Under the pieces are notes generated by a model. The model saw only the letters and a program-made list of their open reading frames with translations. It had not been told where the DNA came from and ran no database searches. Below are positions 1 to 11,644 of a DNA stretch of 64,000 nucleotides, piece after piece. This DNA is from Nelumbo lutea (taxonomy: Eukaryota > Streptophyta > Magnoliopsida > Proteales > Nelumbonaceae), in NCBI GenBank assembly GCA_022828595.1, contig JAKGHH010000004.1, forward strand, positions 84,038,270 to 84,102,269, written 5' to 3'. The first letter of the stretch is position 1. Each line of letters opens with the position of its first letter. A program made the translations under genes and the position numbers.

Positions 1-28
1 ATTCAACCATCCTTTGAAGACCAAAGGA

Positions 29-506
29 TAGGGGTGAGCATTGTTTGGTTAAAACCGAATTGGAACTTTCGGTTTCAGCTTGTTTGGTTCGGTTTTTTTG
101 GTTTAAAAAATGGTTTCGGTTCTAGTTTTTTGGATTAGAAATTCGGTTAACCCAAAAAGCTAAAATTTATTATATACATAATATAATATATATTATTAAT
201 ATGTAAAACATAATATATTATAATATGTATATAATATATATTATATATAATATAAATTAACATATACATATATTATAATATTCATAAATACATTAATATA
301 TGTAATATAATATGTATTAGTATAATATTAATAAATTCGGTTTTAACCAAAATAGTCGAAAATTGAACCAAAAAATTTGGTTTCAATTTTTTTTGGTTTC
401 TTAATAATTCGGTTTTGGTTTGGTTTTACATTTTATAAGTTCGGTTTTTAAAAATCTGGTTTATTCAGCTCGATTTTTAATCGAATAAACCGAATGCTCG
501 CCCTTA
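29..506. mobile_element. Non-autonomous hAT-like MITE (element A)
   Basis: A 478-bp element with terminal inverted repeats beginning TAGGGGTGAGCATT on the left and, read from the right end, TAAGGGCGAGCATT. It is flanked by a perfect 8-bp direct repeat CCAAAGGA (21-28 and 507-514), the target-duplication length of hAT transposons. The inside is AT-rich, with many TATA-type palindromes between about 165 and 335 and iterated GGTTTTGGTT / AACCGAA motifs near both ends. No coding capacity is seen. Assignment to hAT rests on duplication size and terminal sequence only. Confidence 0.85.
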
Positions 507-514
507 CCAAAGGA

Positions 515-841
515 TAGGGGTGGATTTGAGCTGAGTCGAGCCAAATATCTAGCTACTCAAGCTCGGCTCGCCTGAAAACTATGAGGCTCAAGCTTGATTC
601 AAGGTAGAGACTTAAGCTCGAATTCAACTCAGCTTAAAAGCTTGTAAGTTCGAGCTTGGCTCAGCTTGAACTCAACTATGAGGCAAACTTCTTATAAAAT
701 TAATAATTACACATATAAAAAAATTTATTTTTGTTTTACTCATAAAATTAATAATTATAAAAACTAGTTATTATTATACATATACAAAATAGAAATATTA
801 TATATATCTAATCTTTTTCTATTTATTATTTTTATATTATA

Positions 842-884
<43 letters not shown>

Positions 885-1074
885 AGCTCAATTAGGCTTG
901 CGAACCTCACAAGCTAGCCAAGCTTTATCAGGCTTGAGCTCAACTTGATTAGCAAGTGAGGCTATTCATTGGGCTCGAGTTCAACTCAAAGCTTGGTTTA
1001 AACTGAGCCAAATTGAGCTTTTCATGAGTCAAACTCAAATATCTTGTGAAAAGCTCAATTCATGTCCACCCTTA
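515..1074. mobile_element. Non-autonomous hAT-like MITE (element B), abutting element A
   Basis: A 560-bp element with terminal repeats TAGGGGTGGATTTGAG and, from the right end, TAAGGGTGGACATGAA. Its left target copy is CCAAAGGA at 507-514, the same copy that forms the right duplication of element A; its right copy is CCCAAGGA at 1075-1082 (7 of 8 match). The interior is rich in GAGCT/AGCTC words (aagctcgagctc type) and holds a TATG microsatellite at about 846-881. No reading frame of note. Confidence 0.85.
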
Positions 1075-2415
1075 CCCAAGGATAAAAGACATGCAAGATG
1101 AAGCTCATTAGGTAATTAGCCTTGTAATGGTTTATTGTCCTTATCCTCTTGGCCCATAATCATCAAAAATTGCCCACAAGGAAGGACTTCTCCCCTGACT
1201 ACAAAATGCAATGGCACACTCTCTACTTAGATGAAACCCGAGATTAAAACCTTTTTGCAAATATTTTTCATAAAATATTAATATAACATATAAATACATT
1301 TTGTAAGTAGATTTCAACTACAATCGAAATCCACTACCAACAGTTTAAGTTTCTATCAAAGAGAGTAGTGGCCCCTAATATTCACTTTGTCTTACAAAGG
1401 AGTTGATTCTATCACTATGATCATTCACTCAAGTGATTTTCAAACTGTTCCAGCATGCACAACTATTTGAACCTTAATGGATCTCGCTAGTTGGTATATC
1501 AAAAGTAGTTCAGTCCAAGACCTAATGTAATATCATATTCAAGTTTGGGGTTAAGTTTAACTTTCTAATTTTGCCCATTTGTCTCTAAGGTCTAGAGTAT
1601 AACTAAAAATTAGTCCAAGTTCATTGTTTCTTCCAAACACCCACTAACTACTCTTAAGGCCTAACCTACCAATTAAAACAAGCTACTCCACTATTTCGGC
1701 AACACATTAGTGTTAGCCTTATTAGAATAAATTCACAAAATTTATCCAATGGTTGAGAACATTCTAAATTAACACAAGCCTCCTAAGTGTCAAATTTAAG
1801 GAATAATTCATAGAAACAAACCAATTTGAACATAAAACAATGATGTACTTATATTATTCATTTATAAATGTTTATATATGTCAATCTGATTTGAGCTAAA
1901 AGCATACGTTGTCTAACAAGGTTAAGGGCACAAAACTTAAGGTTGGGCTTAGTTGGCCCTAGTCCTAAAAACGCCTTTCCAAGTTGCAATATTAGGTATT
2001 TGTATGCCATGATTAAGGTCTGGCCTCAATAAATAGTATTACAAATTAAGGGGGTCTTCAATAACATGTTGATTTTGTTTTAAAAACAAAAACAACTATC
2101 ACATCAATAAAAACAACAGCAACAATGATGGTGATGATTATGGTTGAGGATGTTCCAATGGACGCTATGCCCTCATTGAAATTTTAGCAAATGCCCAACA
2201 TGAGCCCTCCCAAGTTGCAATCCTTGAAGCCTTGTACTTTCTTTCAAGCCAAAGCTCCTACATGTATTTTATTTACATGAAGAAAGATCCATCTCATTCA
2301 TTCTTTGAGAGGCCATTTGGTAATAACTAAATTGATTGAAATGAATGGCTTATTTATTTGTCTTTTAGTGGATAAAAATAATTACATGACAAGGATTAGA
2401 CCCAAATCAATATAA
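1075..2415. other. AT-rich intergenic DNA, nothing recognised
   Basis: About 1.3 kb with stops in every frame. I found no terminal repeats, tRNA-like fold or coding similarity. It may hold old transposon remains that are no longer recognisable. Confidence 0.5.
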
Positions 2416-2424
2416 GGTATTGAA

Positions 2425-3157
2425 CATTGTTTTAAAAGGCTTAAGCCTTGAGAAGTGAGGCATACACCATGAGGTGAGACGTATAGATTTTGGCTAAGGG
2501 TTAAGCCTTTATCAAAATGAGGTGTAAGCCTTAAGGCGTAAGGTGCTACTTAAGGCATAAAAAGGTATAAGCCTCAAGTGTATCAATGATTACTTAGTGA
2601 TTTTATGCCAAAAAAATACATTTTTATAGTTCAAACTATATGGAAGATACTTCAATATTTATGGACCAAAAAAAAAGAGTAAAAATGAAAAACCATTATG
2701 GAAAATCAAGTTCTATTAGTTTCTCTTAATGTTTAGGAAGTTCAATGCAAAAAAGGGTCAATCAAGTTCTTAGCTTCTCTTGAACAAATCAAGTGAGTTT
2801 TTTTATATCATTTTAAATCTAACAAACCAAGTTTGATATTTTTCTCGTTTATTTTCTTACTGGATTTATTTTTTTATTGTTTTTTTTTTTTTTTGCAAAG
2901 ATCAAATAAACCAAGTTGGAACTTTGCATTTTGAAACATGAAAAGTAAAATGCCTATAATTGTTGGCAGATTAGTTATTATTTTATTTAATACTTATTGC
3001 TTATAAACTTCTATCTTGTGGATACTGGTAACTTTTATCATTCTAACTGGTCATGTTGTCTATTACTTGAGGGTTACACCTCGCAATACCTTGTGGCTTA
3101 CACCTCACTTTTTTGGGCTAGTACGCCTCAAGTACATCTTTTGCCTTTTAAAACCTT
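2425..3157. mobile_element. Non-autonomous MULE-like element
   Basis: A 733-bp element flanked by a perfect 9-bp direct repeat GGTATTGAA (2416-2424 and 3158-3166), the size typical of Mutator-like elements. The ends form an inverted repeat: GTTTTAAAAGGC near the left end and GGTTTTAAAAGGC read from the right. Inner flanks carry imperfect copies of AGGCTTAAGCC / GAGGTGTAAGCC on the left and their complements (GGCTTACACCTC) on the right, extending the inverted symmetry. The middle (about 2620-3000) is AT-rich. No transposase is encoded. Confidence 0.8.
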
Positions 3158-3166
3158 GGTATTGAA

Positions 3167-3694
3167 AGCCTTTGAACTTTTTTTTTCGCACAAAAGCACT
3201 CAACAAAATCTCAAGGTTGTGTGACCCCACTAATCTTCAAGCCTAATATGGTCAGAGTTGCTCATCACTCAAATGGAAGAAGCCTCTAAGCCAGTATGGT
3301 TGTTTCATGCAAGGAGGTATGCTAGCATGTTTACAATGAGGTCTTTTCTTGCATGCAACTTAAACTTGATTTGTTATCAGTTGATGATATTATAATGTAA
3401 CTTTTTTATCTTAATTAAATTTTTATTTACCTAATTTTGGAATAGGAGGCTAGCCACCTACTTGAAGGAAAAGCTTTGTTTTCCATGGCTTTGCTCATAT
3501 ATACCTTATTATTTAGGAAAAACCTATGTTGCTGGAAATACATGATACTAGAAGGGCTTTTAGTATAGGGTGTACGATATGAGCCCCCTTGAATTTGATA
3601 AATAACCACATGATTGGTTACCACTTTCATCATACTTGTTGATTGGTTACATTCTTTTCAATATCATCGTCAAATGATTTGCTTTTTTTTTTAA
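3167..3694. other. Intergenic spacer, nothing recognised
   Basis: No credible gene. A segment around 3440-3570 (GGAGGCTAGCCACC, later AGTATAGGGTGTAC) resembles 4133-4300 (GGAGGCTAACCAACC, later GGTGTAGGGTGTAC) and may be an old, diverged duplication. Confidence 0.4.
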
Positions 3695-3702
3695 TAGGAG
3701 GC

Positions 3703-4132
3703 TAGACTTGTTCATGGGCCACACTAGGATTGTCTCTGTATTAACAAAATGCATTCAGTTCAGAGCTTGAGCCCAACTCAACCATCAAGCCTAGGTCTTG
3801 AGTCCAAGCTCGAGACCAGCCCTCATATAAAGCCTGAAGCCCGACTATATTTTTTTTCATTTTTTCAATAAAAAACTGTTTTATGTACATTAAAAGACCT
3901 CAAAACCCAAAAATATATGTATGTATGTATGTATGTATGTATTTTATTATATAATACATTATCAAGTTAGGCCAAGATTTTTTTAGAAAGCTCAAGCCCA
4001 TCCCAAAAAAACTTGGGTCTGGTGTTTTGAGCCCAAGCCTAAGCCCACAAGCCTAAATTCATGTCCAAGCTCAACTTATAATGGCTCGAGTCAAGCTAGA
4101 CCGTCGGGCTACCTAATCCATAAACAAGTCTA
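3703..4132. mobile_element. Non-autonomous hAT-like MITE (element C)
   Basis: A 430-bp element with terminal inverted repeats TAGACTTGTTCATGG (left) and TAGACTTGTTTATGG (from the right), flanked by a perfect 8-bp target duplication TAGGAGGC (3695-3702 and 4133-4140). It contains iterated AGCCCAAGCC-type words and a TATG microsatellite at about 3918-3942. No coding capacity. Confidence 0.88.
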
Positions 4133-4140
4133 TAGGAGGC

Positions 4141-6248
4141 TAACCAACCAAATGGTCAAAAGGAGAAACCCTCTTGTTTAATTGAGGGCTTTGCATGGAT
4201 GATTTACAAAAGATGTGATGTTTCCCAATTATTCTTACTTTTGGCAACACATGCAGAGCATTGTCGTAGTGACTCTAACATTATTTTGGTGTAGGGTGTA
4301 CATATGTGTCTTGATCTGTTAAAAATAATAACTTTGTGCATAAAATATCTAATCATAGTGTCATACATTGAAAATGTCTCCCATACATTTATATTAAATT
4401 CATGGGGAGATGCTCCAAACAATGTGTCATTAGATGTACGTACTTTTAGAGTATGTACAAAGTTTTTGCTTGCAGGGATCTGTCTAATATGATATATGAT
4501 GCATTCCTTTGATGAACCTATTGATTTGACCATTTAATCCTTTTAATGCTTGACTACATTAATAATGGCCAATGTATTCCTAAAAAACCTTCAAAGTTAA
4601 AATTAATAATTTTCAACCTGACAACAGTCCAAATTATCAACCTACTTAACTTGTCACCCAAATGGCAATATGGGTTTGTCTGCCAATTACCGTGGTCATG
4701 AAAATGAAAAAGAAAAAGCAGTTCACTTGATATTTTATATGTAGTTTCATTTCTAACTTATCAATGTTTCATGGGGGATTGCTAAGGAATGCTGAAACCA
4801 TGGCGGCAGTAGTAGCAGACATGTTATTTTTCTTAAACCATTGGATAATTCATCTGGTTCAAATAAAGATGTTAAAACTATAAGGGAATTTTTCTAAATT
4901 TCACCATCGACTTTTTAACATTTCTATTAAACTCACCACAACTTTTCAAAACTTCCCCAAAACCCCATGTCAGATAGTTTTTATTTTCCAATACTCACCT
5001 TCCATCAGATCATAGTTAGTGATCATTGACAGAAGTTGTCCACATAGGCAATTAAGCAATATATGTGATCAAAATACCACTAAACGGTGAATGAATTAAC
5101 TTTTGGCGATTTTGTTGATGGCATAAACTTGATATGAAACGACAGAGGAAGAAGAAAGTGAATGGGTGTAAAATCATGATTGTCATGAATGGTTTATAGT
5201 TCGAAGTGCTCACAAGATTCATCTCAATTGGAAGAAGTTGTAGCAGTGCAATACATATTACAAGATTCATCTTTTAATCACTTGGTGACTGTTGTAGGAG
5301 GGCTTACCAGTGAAGTCCACATTATGGAGCTTTGATGGAGATAAATGCTATTGTTTTGGTTATAAGTTGAAGTAGCATTGAAATAGAGGATGACTTTATT
5401 TGGTAATGTTCGTTTACAACAATTGTATATTTTTTATTCATTATTGTAGGTTGGTGAGGCTCTTGGAGTAGACAAATTCCGGCTAATGTATGATCAATGG
5501 ATGTTAATCAATAAGGCATGTAGAGGTAATGAAGACAAGTGCAAAAAAGTACTTTTTAGATTGTAGACTTGTAGTAAGCCAATAATCATTATTGTATAGA
5601 AGGCTTGGAACCAAATTACCTCTAAAGGATGGTAACCAAATCTAGCAAAGGTTATTGAATATGAGATTATTTTAATAGCATTTAGTCACTTTTAATGACT
5701 TTAAATTGCTTTAGTCAAATGGCTTCAATTGAGCACAAATTGGTGGGAACTATGAAACAATTCATATATACATGGATTGGTAAAAGAATATTCAATATAA
5801 GTCAAGCACAAGGGCTCTCAATCTCTCGGAAAGGGTCCTTAGTGGGTTTCAAGGAAAACCTTTGGAAGTTATAGAATACATAGGTTCAAATGTGCAGTCC
5901 AGATAAAGAGAGCATAGGCCATGTGCTTTATGCACAAAGGACATCGAGGCTAGGACCTTGTTGCAACCAACAAATTAGTGGCCATGGACAAGGGCATCTT
6001 GTCTGAACCTAGTCAAGGGGTCAATGGGTCTCATTTCATATTTTGAGGATTGAAATCACTCACCCTAACTTGTGTAATAAATTGGCTTAAGAACAATGCA
6101 TCAAATTGCCTCAACTTCTTTGTATTCTTAAACTGATTAGTTGACCCAACGGAGTGTTTGATTTACTAGAGACCTTCTTCTCTACCTTGGGTTTCAAACG
6201 AGTCCTCTATGTCAAGGAAGGGGGAGAAAAGGGGAAAAGAGGGAGGAG

Positions 6249-6285
<37 letters not shown>

Positions 6286-6375
6286 CATCTCTAGTTCATT
6301 CGGATGAAGAAACAATGAACAATGCTTTTCTTAACCTTGTTTTCCTATAATTGGATCCTCCAGAACCACAAGAAT
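4141..6375. other. Intergenic DNA with a GA microsatellite
   Basis: About 2.2 kb without a gene I can support; short open frames here have no family resemblance or splice context. A (GA)n tract of about 33 bases lies at 6252-6284, just before plastid-derived DNA begins. Confidence 0.5.
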
Positions 6376-6670
6376 CCTTAGAATGGAATGGGATTCCAAC
6401 TCAACACCTATTAAGATTTGAGAAGAGTTGTTCTTTTGAGAGCACAATACATGAAAGTTGTAAGTTGTGTTCGAGGAGGAGTATTGTTTATCATTGTCCT
6501 CTATGATAGAATCAATCAAGGAGCCCTGAGAGGTGGTGGTTTACCATGTGGCGGATGTTAGTGGTTCGAGTCTGCTTATCTCTAGCTCGTGAACTTAGCC
6601 TATAGAAAGGTATATGACAGAACCAAATTTTTATGATTCTGCAGTTCGATCTAATACATCTCTAGGGCAA
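6376..6670 (+). pseudogene. trnA-UGC: Plastid-derived trnA-UGC fragment (intron 3' part plus 3' exon)
   Basis: Recognised from chloroplast DNA: the 3' part of the trnA-UGC group II intron, including its domain V-like hairpin (GAGAGCACAATAC to GTTGTAAGTTGTGTTCGAG, about 6436-6480), followed by the tRNA 3' exon at about 6551-6584 with the T-arm GGTTCGAGTC preserved, then the spacer that in plastomes leads to the 23S rRNA gene. Many differences from the plastid sequence I know are C-to-T or G-to-A. The 5' tRNA half and rRNA are absent, so this is a dead nuclear copy. Confidence 0.85.
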
Positions 6671-6839
6671 ACTCATACACATTGAGTACATTCTATACAT
6701 GTATCATAAATTTTTATTAAATGTTACATTAGATCTTTAGATTTTTGAACATCATAAAATTTTGACCTAGTAATGTAATATAATAAATGAAGCATATGTT
6801 GTAGATACCACACAAATCAACGATTTATCAAAAAAATTT

Positions 6840-8052
6840 TAATTAATATACTTCTGGATTTGCTTATGAGAGAGGGCCAAGATACTTTGATTTCTTATGT
6901 TTTAGCAAAAATGGTCATGCGTGTCATATATGCTAATTTGAATTAGTGAATATTCTATTTCTATTCTTTGTTTATATGATTACTACTATTTTTATTAATA
7001 ATATCAATTTTATATATTTATTTTATTACAACTATTTATTCAGCAAATTCGATGTATTGATATGAGTTGATTTTTTGGTACGAAAAATGGAGTAGAGCAT
7101 AAACCTAAAAGAATTGAAGAGGCCCATTGGGAACAAGAAAATTACATCGTGATTTGGATTGGATCTCGATGAAACAATACATCAATGAGAGGTTAGTTCG
7201 ATAAGTTCAGTGAATTCTTTTTTATTTTTTTATAGGGAAGCGAGTCAAAACTCATCTTATCTTTCTTGAAAAATAGAAGAAAATTCGTTAGGAGTTAGAA
7301 AAGGCCTACTATGAAAAAAGAAGGAGGGCTGGAATCGACACATTGATTCTTTTTTTCGCAATTTTTTGAGCCGTATGCATCCAAAGGTGCATGTACGGTT
7401 CCTAAAGGATACAATTTTGTCCTAATCAACCGACTTCATCGAGAAAGATTACTTTTTTTAGGCCAAGAGGTTGATAGCGAGATCTCGAATCAACTTATTG
7501 GTCTCATGGTATATCTCAGTATAGAGGATGATACCAAAGATCTGTATTTGTTTATAAACTCTCCCGGCGGATGGGTAATACCCGGAATCGCTATTTATGA
7601 TACTATGCAATTTGTGCAGCCAAATTACATATAATATGCATGGGATTAGTCGCTTCAATTTATCCTAATCGGATTAGAAATTTCCAAACATCTAGAATTC
7701 CCTCATGTTTGACACTAATGCATTTTTATTTGAGAGAAAAAAAAGAAGACTATGCCTTCGCCGTATGGAATATGAAAAAAAAAAAGAAAGAAAAAAAAAA
7801 ATAAGTAATAATAGCATGGCACTTCGAGTTCGATATAAGCAAACTTTTCTTGTTTTTCATAACATGAGATTATATATCGAGAGAGTAGTATGAGACAAAG
7901 ATTATTTCCGATTTGATCTTATCTATCGGGGGTCCATTTCAGCGTCACAAACTTTTTTGTTTTCACATCAAAAGTATTTTTCCAATATTTATGTTAGGTT
8001 ATGAAAGAGTACAAAATATTGAATATGAAGGAGCTATTATGATTTCTAGCAA
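6840..8052 (+). pseudogene. clpP: Plastid-derived clpP fragment (intron 1, exon 2, intron 2)
   Basis: A nuclear copy of part of chloroplast clpP, which encodes the catalytic subunit of the stromal Clp protease. The clearest parts are intron 1 from about 7080, exon 2 at about 7427-7707 and intron 2 from about 7708. Exon 2 gives [20 protein letters not shown], then the [12 protein letters not shown] and AIYDTMQFV stretches typical of ClpP. Just after MQFV an indel breaks the frame, so the catalytic-serine region is disrupted. Exon 1 and exon 3, which carry the N-terminus and the His/Asp residues, are missing. Residual group II splicing structure remains in intron 1. The 6840-7080 part is assigned less surely; the junction with the following trnL piece lies at about 8030-8052. 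Confidence 0.88.
7368..7401 (+). other. Relict group II intron domain V (clpP intron 1)
   Basis: A 34-nt hairpin, the usual domain V length, starting GAGCCGTATGC and ending GCATGTACGGTTC. The two arms still pair almost perfectly. It lies about 25 bases before clpP exon 2, as in chloroplasts. In the nucleus it has no maturation machinery and is a fossil. Confidence 0.85.
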
Positions 8053-8132
8053 GCCACCATAGAGAAATTAGTAGACACGCTACTCTTAAGAAGCAATGCT
8101 ATATCATCTCGGTTCGAGTCTGAGTGGCGGCA
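8053..8132 (+). pseudogene. trnL-UAG: Plastid-derived trnL-UAG pseudogene
   Basis: An 80-nt copy of the chloroplast leucine tRNA that lies next to ccsA. The acceptor stem GCCACCA / TGGCGGC pairs with one mismatch and the T-arm CGGTTCGAGTC is intact. The D-arm has changed and the anticodon stem has two mismatches. The plastid anticodon loop CTTAGGA reads CTTAAGA here, so the anticodon is UAA instead of UAG, still a leucine anticodon. The substitutions are mostly G-to-A/C-to-T, as expected for decay of methylated nuclear DNA. Not a functional tRNA in my judgement. Confidence 0.88.
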
Positions 8133-10059
8133 TCTTCTAAAAGATGTACAATAAATCCTATAATGAATTCAATTTATAATTTCCATTCCGCACTTAAGGC
8201 TCTGTTTGTTTGCAATGCAAGCGCCAAACTGGGGTATTTATGCACCCTGATTCGTGTTTGCGAGCATTTGTTTGACATACATAATTGTATTGATTAAAAG
8301 GGAAATTTTGTTTTTTTCTGACAGCTTTGTGTCATTTCGAGAGTGCATCACTGTACCCCTTTTTTGGATACAAACTTGTGCTCTCCTAGCTAACGTTGTA
8401 AATAGGCTATGCGTTTGTGTTGTTCCTGTGACCGAAGAGGGAGAGCCACTTGCATCCCCCCCCCCAATGGTAACTTCTCACCCTATCTCTAGCCATGGCA
8501 TGGTCATCGCCTGTCGCCAATCAAGTAGCATATTCCTTTGTTCATCTCCTCTTGTTTTTTGACTTTGTGTCTTCATGCTGTGTCTTCCCTTGTAGACCTG
8601 ACCTAAGGTAATAATAGATTAAGGTTACAAATTCTTGAGCTTCTATAGTTCTACTATTTTCTCAATTTTTTCTATCTAATAGATTTGTGTTCATCCATAC
8701 ACATGCATAGATCTGGGCTCCAGATATAATGCACAAGAAAGCTTCAATTGTAATATTGTTTTTTCCTTGTTTTGTTACTTCATTCTCAGATCTAGACAAG
8801 TTTCCACATCTATCCAATTTGTCTCCAACAAACGAGTATGTGCACAGTTCATCATTACTTGTGTTTATTTTTCATTCTTCTTATTGTTATGTTGTGGATT
8901 GGATGACATTCATGATAGCGAGATTGTAGTGAGAATTTCAACAGTCTAATTAGTCAATGATTATCTCCTATTTGATGTTTTCATCTATTAATAATAGGTT
9001 TTTTTTTGTGCTTTTTTATTGTTTTGGGTGCAACCTTGTCATGTGGGGTTAAGACCCATTCATTGAACTTCCATTCTAATTTGTGTGTAAACCTCCTCTA
9101 ATTTATAGTCAGGTGTAGCTTAAATAATGGTTGTTCTAGTAATAATTTATTTTGAATAATGGTTGGTAGTTCCTAATGTGGATAAGATAACAGTTTGGAA
9201 AATAGTTTCCTTTAGTTTATGGCTCTATCTCATTTGAATGGTTTAAACTAGGAGCTTCTTTTAGGCTATGGATAACAGATTGGAGAATGGTTTCTTTTAG
9301 TTTGGAAAACTAATTTGTTGGTTCAGATATACTTGGATCGGTTATGACATGCATCTGATGTCTTCCTCCAATTTTCTTATTCCAAATATTTGAATAAAAA
9401 AGATTAAAACTAGCATGGGCAAAAGTAAAAAAGAAGCTTTACAAGAGATTTACAACAATGATGTAAGACTAACATAGCTATCTAAGTCTTACCTAAAAAA
9501 GAAAAGAAGGTGTCTCGAGTTAGAATGACTCTTTTACTCAAGTATTTGGCTTGACCCTTTTATGGAAATGGAAGCACTTAGAAGGTAGAAACTATAAACT
9601 AAAAACTCTTTTACTTAAGTTGCTAGCATGACCATTTCTACCAATCCACCACCTCTTTGTATTAGTATGGTTAGCTTACAAGTTGTTGGGTTACTCATGA
9701 AATCCCTACTAGAAGTTCTCTGGATATTCTTACACATTAAATCCCTAAAAGAATGATGAACTTGGGTCATTAGACTTAATCCAGGCTCACTTTGATGTTA
9801 TTTCCAAATCCCATAATAAATTCCAATTCATTTATATTTGCGACATTATTTCCATAGCACAAAGTTCTTGTTCAAACTAGGATAAAAGGAAGCAACACAT
9901 TAGACACCCAATTTGTTTTTATATTGTCTTATATTTGCAGTGCTTGTCATCGTTAAATAGTATACTGAATCTATGAGTCGAAGGGTGCAAGAGGTCAAAA
10001 TCCTAAGGAAATGAGTGTTACTTAACAATATATTTAGTAGTGAGGCATCTTGTTTATCT

Positions 10060-11100
10060 CAAATTAGGATGAGAAAGCCATGTTTTGATTCTTTGTGTCA
10101 TTTGCTTGTGAAATATAGTGGACTTTGGATAACCACTAATATGTCAGTTGAAGAGCAAGTTGCAATGTTTTGCACACTATAGGGCATAATGAAAGGAATA
10201 ATGTCATATATGTTACCTTTGGGCATTCATAAGAGACTGTGAGCTGGTATTTTCACAAAGTCCTAAATATTGTACTCGGATTGTACCTTTTATTGGTTAT
10301 ACAACCAACTGGAGAACAAGTACCCCTGGAGATTAGGAATGACTCTTAGCTTATGCCATACTTTAAGGTAAGTAACAATGATTTAAACATAGTCTTTTAC
10401 AATTTTCTAAACCCCCCTAAATCATGAAATTGACAAACTTTAGTTAAATGTAGGATTATGTAGGTACAATTGATGGGACCCATATCCCATGCAAAGTGCT
10501 TGTTGAAGAGCAAGGCAAGTTTTGTGGTAGGAAGGGGAAAGCAACACAAAATGTAATGGCTACAGTGACATTTGATTTAAAATTCACTTTAGGTGGGAGG
10601 TTTCAACAACTGATGCCTTGATCCACTATAATTCCCTACGAAGGGAATGCAAATTCCATGTCTCAGAAGGTAATTTACATTGCTACTTCATCCTTTCTAA
10701 TACTTGAATAGTCGACTCCATTGTCTTGACTAATTGCTTATTGCCAATGGTTACTATACACAATATAGGAAAGTACTACTTAGTAAATGTCGGATACAGA
10801 AACATGCCAGGCTTCCTAACACCTTACCAAGGCATAGATACAACCTCAATGAGATATGAGGGCAGTTACCGGAATCCCCTAGGGAGATTTTCAACCATAG
10901 ACATCCATCACTAAGGAATGCAGTAGAGCGTGCTTTCAATGTTTTGAATAAGCGTTGGGAAATCCTTGATGCAACACAAATTTTTAACTTTGACATGCAT
11001 GTCAAGATTATTATAGCTTGTTGCGTGCTTAACAAACATATCGTAGGAATTGATCCACATGACCGATACATCCAAGAAGGGACATGTGAGGTAAACAAGT
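10060..11100 (+). pseudogene. Harbinger-type DDE transposase pseudogene
   Basis: The broken protein is readable across shifting frames. An N-terminal helical part at about 10060-10200 (LRMRKPCFDSLCHLLVKYSG in style, followed by a VEEQVAMF stretch) is the usual leader of plant PIF/Harbinger transposases. The nuclease core begins at about 10450 with TIDGTHIPCKV, holding the first catalytic aspartate, followed by GRKGKATQNVMA. The second acidic position lies in YLVNVGYRN at about 10775-10802: families have Asp where this copy has Asn. The third acidic residue survives in RNAVERAFNVLNKRW, in another frame. There are several stops and at least two frameshifts, so the enzyme cannot be made. Members of this family cut and paste elements into TTA/TAA targets. 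Confidence 0.88.
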
Positions 11101-11644
11101 AGAATACATTTGTTGGAGATGAATTTGTGGATGAAGACGCCAATGCAAATTCTCTTGCACTAAAGCTGCAAAGAAATGAACTGGCAAGGTGGTCATCATT
11201 TAGGGACTAAATTGGGTTAGATATGTTTCGGGACTAGAGGAGATTGCGAAGATGATTAGGAGTTGTTGTTTTATTTGAATTACTTTTCATCATTTAGAAC
11301 CAAGTTTTATTAATTGCAGTTCTTATGTTTAAAACCTCCAAGTTATTTGTTTTTTTTTAGATATTCATGACTTGGTATAAACTTTGGTTACAACAACACA
11401 ATTTTTTACTTTGACAGCTTTATTTCTAAACTATACATGTTGTGGACTACTATAGGTGTTTTTAACATTTCTTTGTGACGGTGTATGTACATGTCTATAT
11501 GTTGCTTATTTATTGCATGAAATGGAATCCTTGGTAGAGATGGTCTCTAGTAGAGATATAGAGCATCTATTGGGAACAAGAAAGATGCCCATATGGGTAA
11601 GGATGTGTTGGCTGTCTCTCAAATTGTATCAAACAAGGGTGATC

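Noticed and set aside
846..881. TATG tandem repeat as a possible CRISPR-like or regulatory array
   Set aside because: A simple tetranucleotide microsatellite without spacers; the same type occurs at 3918-3942.
6551..6584. Functional tRNA-Ala gene
   Set aside because: Only the plastid 3' exon is present; the 5' half is missing.
7458..7658. Minus-strand frame of 66 codons in the clpP copy
   Set aside because: It is the antisense of clpP exon 2.
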